Shown here: positions 13,551 to 18,548 of the stretch, in pieces
Numbering within the stretch: the stretch's first letter is position 1
Layout: every line of letters begins with the position of its first letter
Source: Longimonas sp040409695
Lineage (GTDB): Bacteria > Bacteroidota > Rhodothermia > Rhodothermales > Salinibacteraceae
DNA: 18,548 nt
Assembly (NCBI RefSeq): GCF_040409695.1
Contig: NZ_JARWGJ010000009.1
Span: 1-18,548 of the forward strand
Reading direction: 5' to 3'
Program-made: the position numbers and the translations under genes
The notes under the pieces: generated by a model
Told to the model about the DNA's origin: nothing
Database searches by the model: none
The model's input: the letters and a program-made list of their open reading frames with translations, nothing else

Positions 13551-14252
13551 TCAATCGATATACCGTTTCAGGTAATCGACGACGTCCTCTACATTGTCGA
13601 GGCGGTAGTCGGCGGCGGTGTCGCCGGGGCCGACTTTTACAGTGCAGGCGTCGTAGTCCGCAAGCGCGTTGAACGCGTCTTCGTCGGTCACGTCGTCGCC
13701 GAGGTAGACCGGGGTGCGACCGGGGTGCTCATCAGCGACCTCGCGCACCGCCTGCCCCTTGGTATGGTCCTGGTGGCGCAGCTCCACGACCTTCTTGCCC
13801 CAGATCGCCTCCAGGAAGTCAGGCGCCGTGTCGACCCATGCCTGCAGGCGGCGGCGCGCGTCGTCGGCATCGTGGGCTTTGCGGTAGTGCACGGCAAACG
13901 TGGGCGGCTTTGCTTCGAGATGGAGCCCCTCTACCGACGGCACGTTCGCCTGCATCTGCGAGAGCGCCTCCACCGTTTCGTCGTTGAACGACGGCGGCTC
14001 GGCGGTATCGGTGGTGCCGTACTGCGCGCCGTGCAGCCCGATAGCCGGTACATTGGCTGGAAAGAGGCGGCCCAGACTGCGCAGGTCGCGCCCGGTGATG
14101 ATCCACAGCGGGTAGCGCTCACGCAGCGCCTGCACTACCGCCGGCACGTCGGGATGCGGGTAGGCAGCATCCGGGTCGTCTACAATCGGAGCCAGCGTGC
14201 CATCGTAGTCCAGAAAGAAAAGCGGCGAGTCAACGCGTGGAGGAGTACTCAT
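13551..14252 (-). CDS. otsB: Trehalose-6-phosphate phosphatase
   Basis: This 233-aa HAD-superfamily phosphatase should remove the phosphate from trehalose 6-phosphate. The catalytic Asp pair is Asp15 and Asp17 in FLDYDGTLAPI. The second HAD motif is IITGR (51-55). The stretch GKKVVELRH (152-160) followed by Lys165 corresponds to motif III, and the metal-binding motif YLGDDVTDEDAF (183-194) matches the TPP family. The family-specific VHYR is at 121-124. The start at 14252 is an ATG giving MSTPPRVDSPLFFLDYDG. It lies 75 bp downstream of the GT20 synthase on the same strand, so the pair forms a two-step pathway. If the synthase used another acceptor, this enzyme would act on that phosphate ester instead. 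Confidence 0.93.
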   Translation of the reverse strand: MSTPPRVDSPLFFLDYDGTLAPIVDDPDAAYPHPDVPAVVQALRERYPLWIITGRDLRSLGRLFPANVPAIGLHGAQYGTTDTAEPPSFNDETVEALSQMQANVPSVEGLHLEAKPPTFAVHYRKAHDADDARRRLQAWVDTAPDFLEAIWGKKVVELRHQDHTKGQAVREVADEHPGRTPVYLGDDVTDEDAFNALADYDACTVKVGPGDTAADYRLDNVEDVVDYLKRYID

Positions 14253-14327
14253 AGGAAAAGCCAGAACAGGTCAGAAGGTAAGCGAGTCGGGCGGCAGCAG
14301 TGCGGCTGGGGGCAGTGGAGACGTTCC

Positions 14328-15701
14328 TTACTGCCCTTGCTGCTGCAGCGAATCCAGGAAGCCACGGGCCCAGCGCTGCACATCGAGCTTTTCGACGGTC
14401 GACTTCAGGCCCTGCAGCCGTGTGGTGCGTTCCTCCTCATCCATTTCGAGCGCCATGCGGATGGAGGCGGCGAGTCCGTCGCGGTCATAGGGATTCACCT
14501 GGATGGCTTCGGGAAGCAGGTATGCCGCGCCGGTTAGCTCGCTCAGAATGAGCGCCCCGTTCTCTGTGGCGGTGATGAACTCTTGTGTTACCACGTTCAT
14601 GCCGTCGCGGAGCGGCGTGATGAGCGCAGCATCGGCGGCGCGGTAGAAGGCACACAGTTCAAACTGCGTGTAGGTGCGATAGCGGTAGTTGACCGGCACC
14701 CAGTTATCGCGCGCGAACTGTCCGTTGATGCGCCCCACCACCTCATCGACCTCACGCTTCAGCTGCTGGTAGGAATCGACCTGTGTGCGGCTGGGGGTAG
14801 CGATCTGGTAGAAGCTGACCGAGCCGTGGTACTCGGGATTGTCTTCGAGAAAGCGCTCGAACGCTTCCAGGCGCGAGAGCACGCCCTTCGTGTAGTCGAG
14901 CCGGTCGATGCCGATCACGATGTACTCGGTGCCCAGCCGCTCGCGCAGGCGAGCCGCTTTGCCCGTTACCTCATCAGATGCAGCCATCTGCTTGAAGCGC
15001 TCGACCTCGATGCCGATGGGATGTGCCTCAACGCGGGTGGTGTGCCCTTCGTAGTGGATGGTCTGCCCCTCGATTTCGGCGCCGAGCAGTACGCGGGCGC
15101 TCTCCAGGAAGTTATCGACGTACTCCTCAACGTGCACGCCCACCAGGTCGCAGTGCAGCATGCCGCGCAGCAGCTCGCGGGCCCACGGCAGGATGCGGAA
15201 GACCTCCATGGCTGGCCACGGGATGTGCCAGAAGTGGCCGAGCGTGGCGTCAGGGCGTGCCTTGCGGATGTGCTGCGGCGCCAGCATCAGGTGGTAGTCT
15301 TGCAGCCAGATCTGCTGGTCGTCTTCGGCAACCTCCTCCACGACCGCGTCGGCAAAGCGCTTGTTCACCGACCGATAGATCTCCATGAAGTCCGGATTCG
15401 GCTCAAAGTGCTGAATCATGTAGTGCGACACGGGCCAGAGCACGCGGTTGGCCATGCCGTAGTAGTAGCCGTCGAGCTCGTCCTGGCTGAGCGGCACGCG
15501 GCGTACGGTAAAGTCGGGATCGGCGGCGGGGAAGAGCTGGCGTTCGGGCAGATCCGGATCCTCGCCCATCCCGATCCACGCGCCGCCGCGCTGGCGCAGC
15601 ACCGGGAGCAGTGCGGTGGTGAGCCCGCCTACAGAGGGGGCCCACTCTCCGTCGTCGGATCGGCGGATGGGGACGCGGTTGGCAACAACGGTAAGGCTCA
15701 C
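14328..15701 (-). CDS. otsA: Alpha,alpha-trehalose-phosphate synthase (GT20)
   Basis: This 457-aa GT20 glycosyltransferase should join a nucleotide-activated glucose to glucose 6-phosphate, giving trehalose 6-phosphate, an osmoprotectant precursor. Family landmarks are ANRVPIRR at the start, SVGGLTTAL (23-31), LWPVSHY (88-94), WLQDYHLMLAP with Asp135, FWHIPWP with His159, GIDRLDYTKG with Arg267 and Lys272, and LRDGMNVVTQEF with Asp366 and Glu374. Translation starts at a GTG (15701), since no ATG gives a better N terminus. Two features differ from classical OtsA: HIPWP for HIPFP, and the stretch ILPWARELLRG...GVHVEEYVDNF, which recalls glucosylglycerol-phosphate synthases. The adjacent phosphatase favours trehalose, but the acceptor is not proved. 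The small membrane protein gene lies 78 bp upstream on the same strand. Confidence 0.9.
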   Translation of the reverse strand: MSLTVVANRVPIRRSDDGEWAPSVGGLTTALLPVLRQRGGAWIGMGEDPDLPERQLFPAADPDFTVRRVPLSQDELDGYYYGMANRVLWPVSHYMIQHFEPNPDFMEIYRSVNKRFADAVVEEVAEDDQQIWLQDYHLMLAPQHIRKARPDATLGHFWHIPWPAMEVFRILPWARELLRGMLHCDLVGVHVEEYVDNFLESARVLLGAEIEGQTIHYEGHTTRVEAHPIGIEVERFKQMAASDEVTGKAARLRERLGTEYIVIGIDRLDYTKGVLSRLEAFERFLEDNPEYHGSVSFYQIATPSRTQVDSYQQLKREVDEVVGRINGQFARDNWVPVNYRYRTYTQFELCAFYRAADAALITPLRDGMNVVTQEFITATENGALILSELTGAAYLLPEAIQVNPYDRDGLAASIRMALEMDEEERTTRLQGLKSTVEKLDVQRWARGFLDSLQQQGQ

Positions 15702-15779
15702 AGGCTTCGAGGCGTTAGGTACGGGTACAGCGATGAGCGGGCGAGGGAACGCAGGCGATACGCCTGTGCGCCCCTTGTA

Positions 15780-16034
15780 CTACGGACGCGCAGCCTCCTC
15801 GTCGCGCATCCGCTCGTAGTGCGTGCGATGCTTGGTCGCATCCGCAAATAAACAGAGTCCGGCGTTAAGTACAACCAGGCTGCCGGTTCCGGCCACGACC
15901 CATGACAGCGTGGAGGACTTCGGGTCGGCCTTTTTCAGGGTTGCGTGCCCGAGCAGGCTGGCACCGGTGCCCACGGCGAGCAGTCCGAGCGGCGCCTGCC
16001 AGCGCCAGCGGGTGTAGTGATCGTGTGCATCCAT
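15780..16034 (-). CDS. Small two-helix membrane protein, unknown function
   Basis: This 84-aa protein has two predicted transmembrane segments, about residues 13-33 (APLGLLAVGTGASLLGHATL) and 42-64 (TLSWVVAGTGSLVVLNAGLCLF), joined by a short polar loop (KKADPKSS). The N terminus is His-rich and the C-terminal tail is charged (KHRTHYERMRDEE). I do not recognise a family. The coding case rests on the ATG start, the clean helix pattern with charged ends, and the position 78 bp ahead of otsA on the same strand, where no other gene fits. It may be co-transcribed with otsA and otsB. A role in osmotic response or transport cannot be shown from sequence. Confidence 0.7.
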   Translation of the reverse strand: MDAHDHYTRWRWQAPLGLLAVGTGASLLGHATLKKADPKSSTLSWVVAGTGSLVVLNAGLCLFADATKHRTHYERMRDEEAARP

Positions 16035-16157
16035 AATACGGAATGGCTTTGAAAGATTCAGAAAGCGACCGAAGCATTATCGAAAGGCAATACCACGAGC
16101 AGGGCGCAGGCGTTCTTATGAAGTGGAACGCTTTCGTGAAGCCCCCCTGCGTGGCTT

Positions 16158-16205
16158 CTACGTGGCGGACCGGCTACGTAGCGTGTCAGCTACGTAGCTG
16201 CATGG
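16158..16205. repeat. Degenerate 16-bp tandem repeat across the pdxB stop
   Basis: CTACGT occurs with a period of exactly 16 bp at 16158, 16174 and 16190. The last two units share CTACGTAGC, which is self-complementary apart from its edge. The array covers the pdxB stop codon (16186-16188), so one unit is coding and the others are in the spacer. Confidence 0.5.
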
Positions 16206-17370
16206 TGAGTCCGCCCGTGACTGCGCCGTGCAGGGCGTCGGGGACGGCGGTGCGGCGGACGCGGTAGCGCTGCATTTCGCGGCGCACGGGGTAGTCGCGG
16301 CGCAGCGCTGCAAACTGTTTGCCGCGGGTTTCGGGGGGATGCGCAGGGAGGGCTCGCATGCGGCGGTCGTCGTCGGCGATCGCATAGGTCTGCCGGGCCA
16401 GCGTGTGAAGGTACTGCGTGCGCGGCGTGTTCGGATCGGGCGGGGTGCAGTGCCAGCGCTCGGGGGCCTGTTCGGCGAGGGCCGATTCGGGCGTCCAGGT
16501 AGCGGGCTCGTCGCGTGCTGCGCAGAGCGCCTCGTAGAGCATGTGCGTACCGCGCACCTTGCCGTCGTAGGCATATCCGGCGATGTGGGGGGTGGCAAGG
16601 TCGGTACGGGCAACCAGCTCGGCGTCGGGCGCTGGCTCGTTGGGCCACACGTCGAAGAGCGCAGCACCCAGGTGGTTGCTATCCAGCGCCTGCGCCACCG
16701 CGTGCGGATCGATGACGTCGCCGCGTGCGGTGTTCACAAGCCAGGTGCCCGGCTGCATTTCGGCAAGCAGGTCGGCGTCTACCAGGCGGAAGGTCGGATG
16801 CGCGCCGGTTTTCGTGAGCGGCACGTGCAGCGATACGATGTCAGCCGCGTGCAGCAGTTCGGGAAGCGGAACGAACGGATGATCATCGCCCGGATGCGCC
16901 TCGGCCAGCGGGGGATCGTTACGCAGCACGCGGCAGCCGAGCGCGGCGCAGCGGCGCGCCACCCGCGAACCCGTATTGCCATGCCCGATAACGCCGACAG
17001 TACGATCAGGCAGCGATACGCCCTGCGCAGCCGCATGGTGCAAGAGCGCCGCGATCACGTAATCCGCCACGCTGTCCGCATTGGAGCCGGGCGCATGGGC
17101 AAACGGAATGCCGCGCCGCTGCAGGAGGTCCTGGTCGATGTGGTCGGTGCCGATGGTGGCCGAGCCGACAAAATCGAGCGTGTGCTCCTGCAGCAGCGCC
17201 TCGTTTACGGGCGTGACGCTGCGCACGAGCAGCGCGTCGGCCACGCGGACATGGTCGGTGGTTATAGCGCGCCCGGCCACGGGCTGAACGGTGCCGATCG
17301 TGCCAAACGCCTCGCGGGCAAGCGGAATATTTTCGTCGACTACGATGGTCATTGTTGAGGGCGTGGACAT
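16186..17370 (-). CDS. pdxB: Erythronate-4-phosphate dehydrogenase
   Basis: This 394-aa D-2-hydroxyacid dehydrogenase family enzyme oxidises 4-phosphoerythronate in the deoxyxylulose-dependent pathway of pyridoxal phosphate synthesis. PdxB-type signatures are VVDENIP (10-16), VRSVTPVN (49-56), FVGSATIGTDHID (67-79) and APGSNADSVADYVIAALL (93-110). The Rossmann loop is GVIGHGNTGSRVA (126-138). The catalytic residues are Arg216 (NTARGD), Glu245 (WPNEP) and His262 (PHIAGYAYDGKVRGT). The C-terminal extension of about 100 residues, absent from simple dehydrogenases, fits the PdxB dimerisation domain. Two in-frame starts exist, 17370 and 17352 (MTIVVDENIP); homology begins at the second. PLP made by this route would serve the PLP enzyme at 3779, though no operon link exists. 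Confidence 0.93.
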   Translation of the reverse strand: MSTPSTMTIVVDENIPLAREAFGTIGTVQPVAGRAITTDHVRVADALLVRSVTPVNEALLQEHTLDFVGSATIGTDHIDQDLLQRRGIPFAHAPGSNADSVADYVIAALLHHAAAQGVSLPDRTVGVIGHGNTGSRVARRCAALGCRVLRNDPPLAEAHPGDDHPFVPLPELLHAADIVSLHVPLTKTGAHPTFRLVDADLLAEMQPGTWLVNTARGDVIDPHAVAQALDSNHLGAALFDVWPNEPAPDAELVARTDLATPHIAGYAYDGKVRGTHMLYEALCAARDEPATWTPESALAEQAPERWHCTPPDPNTPRTQYLHTLARQTYAIADDDRRMRALPAHPPETRGKQFAALRRDYPVRREMQRYRVRRTAVPDALHGAVTGGLTMQLRS

Positions 17371-17403
17371 GAAAACTGAAAGCGCTTCGAGTAAAAAGTA
17401 TAC

Positions 17404-17424
17404 ATTATATACGCAGCAAATCTA
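17404..17424 (-). promoter_or_regulatory. Possible pdxB promoter elements
   Basis: On the minus strand TAGATTTG (17424-17417) fits the Bacteroidota -7 consensus TAnnTTTG, and TATAAT (17409-17404) fits the classical -10 box. They lie 34-54 nt ahead of the pdxB ATG. Neither has a well-spaced upstream TTG element, so which one is used is unclear. Confidence 0.35.
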
Positions 17425-17592
17425 TGCGTTACCACTTTCAAGGCGGGGTTAACGCAGGATCAATCTACCGCGAACGTGGCGCAATCCATAAGATCAAATT
17501 TAGGATGAATGAGGATAGTACATTGTAATACCTGTGTTTGCCTCAAATAGAAAAGGGAAACCTCGTATCACAGGGACTGTTGACCGCCCTGC

Positions 17593-17620
17593 CTTACGTT
17601 CTGCGCTGCAAATACGTAAG
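17593..17620. promoter_or_regulatory. 7-bp inverted repeat, possible operator
   Basis: CTTACGT (17593-17599) and ACGTAAG (17614-17620) form a perfect inverted repeat with a 14-nt spacer about 80 bp ahead of the hydrolase start. Its length and place suit a dimeric regulator, but no consensus is recognised. Confidence 0.3.
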
Positions 17621-17701
17621 CATGTGTGGAAAAATTCCATGGCATGCATGTCTTGTTTTTGAGGCATGGCTTCGAATCCTACGAATAGCGTTCTCATATG
17701 T

Positions 17702-18364
17702 ATGAGCACATATACGAAAATAGCTTCTACAGGTATTGCCTGTGCCTCATTAGCCCTGATGGTATCTACCGGGGGCCCGAGCCTGTCCGCCCTTCCCTCT
17801 TTTTCTGCGGAGTCAGATGCATCCGCCACTTCTTCTGCATCTGAAGACCCGCACGAGCTCCTTTCCATTGCATACCGGAACGGCAGCGACGACGTACGTC
17901 CTTCTATTGAGCACCTGCCCGAGATCGACGACGCCACGCTATGGCTTGCCCGGGCTGTTTTTTCAGAAACCAAGAAGCCGCACGAGCAGGAGCTGGTGGC
18001 GTGGGTTGTTCGCAACCGTGTTGAAACAGAGTACCGGGGCCGGTCGACCTACAAAGAGGTTGTACTCGACCAGCGCCAGTTCAGTGCCTTTAACTACAAC
18101 ATGCCTCGGCGCGCGTTCTACATGAACCTGCAGCCAGACACGCAGCTGGACAGCTGGCAGCAGGCGCTGCACGTGGCCTACTACGTGCGCCACGCCGACG
18201 ACGCCTACCGTCCGTTCCACATCTCGACGCGGCACTTCTTCAGTCAGGTGTCGATGCCCGACCACCGCTTCCCCCACTGGGCCGACCAGCGCCGCAAGAT
18301 CGACCCGCAGTGGAACATCACGTTGGATGAGTGGCGCTTCCGGTTCTACGCTAACCTGTCGTGA
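17702..18364 (+). CDS. Secreted SleB-type cell wall hydrolase
   Basis: This 220-aa protein matches the Hydrolase_2/SleB family of peptidoglycan-cleaving enzymes. The domain (about 78-215) starts with LWLARAVFSET, where Glu89 aligns with the presumed catalytic glutamate. It continues with ELVAWVVRNRVE (97-108), STYKEVVLDQRQFSAF (115-130) and STRHFFSQVSMP (175-186). From the ATG at 17702 the N terminus reads as a signal peptide, with Lys6, a hydrophobic core (IASTGIACASLALMV) and a small-residue region up to about Ala36, so it should act in the periplasm. An earlier in-frame ATG at 17666 would add 12 residues and weaken the signal. There is no peptidoglycan-binding domain. A Ser/Ala-rich linker (36-49) precedes the domain. 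Role is probably cell wall turnover; sporulation is not implied. Confidence 0.85.
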   Translation: MSTYTKIASTGIACASLALMVSTGGPSLSALPSFSAESDASATSSASEDPHELLSIAYRNGSDDVRPSIEHLPEIDDATLWLARAVFSETKKPHEQELVAWVVRNRVETEYRGRSTYKEVVLDQRQFSAFNYNMPRRAFYMNLQPDTQLDSWQQALHVAYYVRHADDAYRPFHISTRHFFSQVSMPDHRFPHWADQRRKIDPQWNITLDEWRFRFYANLS

Positions 18365-18548
18365 TTGCGGAAACGCATTCCGTTGCTTGAGACGCCCTGG
18401 GTCTCGACGGGGATATTCTCTCTCCGCTCCCCTCACGGAATGACAATCCCCCAAACGCCCCTCCTACCGGCGTTAGCCGGAAAGGAGGGGTGCCCGCAGG
18501 GCGGGGTGGTCCTGTTCGGATAAAGATCCCGGGTCTCCGCTCCGCTGC
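18365..18548. other. Second repeat island at the window end
   Basis: No gene is visible after the hydrolase stop. The stretch CGCTCCCCTCACGGAATGACAATCCC (18431-18450 and flanks) resembles, in reverse complement, the region 10616-10640 of the first island, and a 52-bp unit follows. The last bases, with GATCCCGGGTCTCCGCTCC, look like the beginning of a further palindromic unit cut by the window edge. Confidence 0.5.
18463..18514. repeat. 52-bp dispersed repeat, copy 2
   Basis: This copy matches 10921-10972 at 47 of 52 positions in the same orientation, with no gap. The CCGGC/GCCGG mini-hairpin and the GCGGGGTGGTCCTG end are both conserved. Both copies lie in gene-free repeat islands 7.5 kb apart, which points to a dispersed intergenic repeat family. 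Confidence 0.8.

Larger units (their letters stand above)
17371..17701. other. Divergent promoter region, pdxB and cell wall hydrolase
   Basis: This 331-bp gap between divergent genes is clearly more A/T-rich than its surroundings and contains no gene I can support. On the pdxB side are TATAAT and TAGATTTG elements on the minus strand. On the hydrolase side are a CTTACGT/ACGTAAG inverted repeat (17593-17620) and a small TGGAA/TTCCA hairpin (17627-17639). Both sets of promoters should be here. Confidence 0.55.

Noticed and set aside
13419..14537. Plus-strand open frame of 372 codons.
   Set aside because: Antisense to otsB and the end of otsA, both well supported by motifs.
14583..15851. Long plus-strand open frame of 422 codons.
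   Set aside because: It lies antisense to otsA, whose motifs are all present. High GC at third positions keeps the opposite strand open.
16228..17358. Long plus-strand open frame of 376 codons.
   Set aside because: Antisense to pdxB, with no family-like motif of its own.

Overview
The window looks like a piece of chromosome from a moderately GC-rich (about 60%), aerobic, probably halophilic bacterium of the Rhodothermota/Bacteroidota type (Salinibacter and relatives). This is an inference. It rests on the strongly acidic proteins (the TPR lipoprotein is extremely Asp/Glu-rich), the scarcity of Shine-Dalgarno sequences, the gene content, and intergenic islands of palindromic repeats. No rRNA, tRNA, CRISPR array, transposase or phage gene was seen.

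Layout, left to right. (1) 176-3673, plus strand: a tightly coupled three-gene unit of an adenylate-forming acyl/aryl ligase, a MIO-type aromatic amino acid ammonia-lyase with the His-Leu selectivity pair of tyrosine ammonia-lyases, and a DUF427 protein. It probably makes and activates p-coumarate and may be the end of an aryl-polyene/flexirubin-like pigment cluster lying to the left of the window. (2) 3779-6518, minus strand: a PLP-dependent cystathionine gamma-synthase/lyase and a TPR lipoprotein. (3) 7049-9454, plus strand: an uncharacterised conserved protein followed by fumarylacetoacetase, the last step of tyrosine catabolism. (4) 9823-10272: an Hsp20 chaperone with its own ribosome binding site and a strong terminator. 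(5) 10420-11000: a gene-free island of REP/BIME-like repeats. (6) 11079-11732: a NUDIX hydrolase of the CoA pyrophosphatase type. (7) 11842-17370, all minus strand: pdxB, a two-helix membrane protein, otsA, otsB, a rhodanese-type sulfurtransferase and a SufE-like protein (listed in transcription order). (8) 17702-18364, plus strand: a secreted SleB-type cell wall hydrolase, followed by a second repeat island that shares a 52-bp unit with the first.

The genes suggest two fates for tyrosine within about 9 kb: non-oxidative deamination to coumarate for a specialised product, and ring cleavage ending at fumarylacetoacetase. The remainder covers sulfur transfer (rhodanese plus SufE), methionine/cysteine metabolism, PLP synthesis (pdxB), compatible solute synthesis (otsA/otsB) and stress handling (Hsp20).

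The least explained features are the protein upstream of fumarylacetoacetase, the DUF427 partner of the ammonia-lyase, the small membrane protein ahead of otsA, a hairpin bounded by 9-bp direct repeats between fahA and hsp20, and short degenerate tandem repeats that recur at or just beyond stop codons. I did not find a clear, wholly new multi-gene system; the candidates are graded in the findings.
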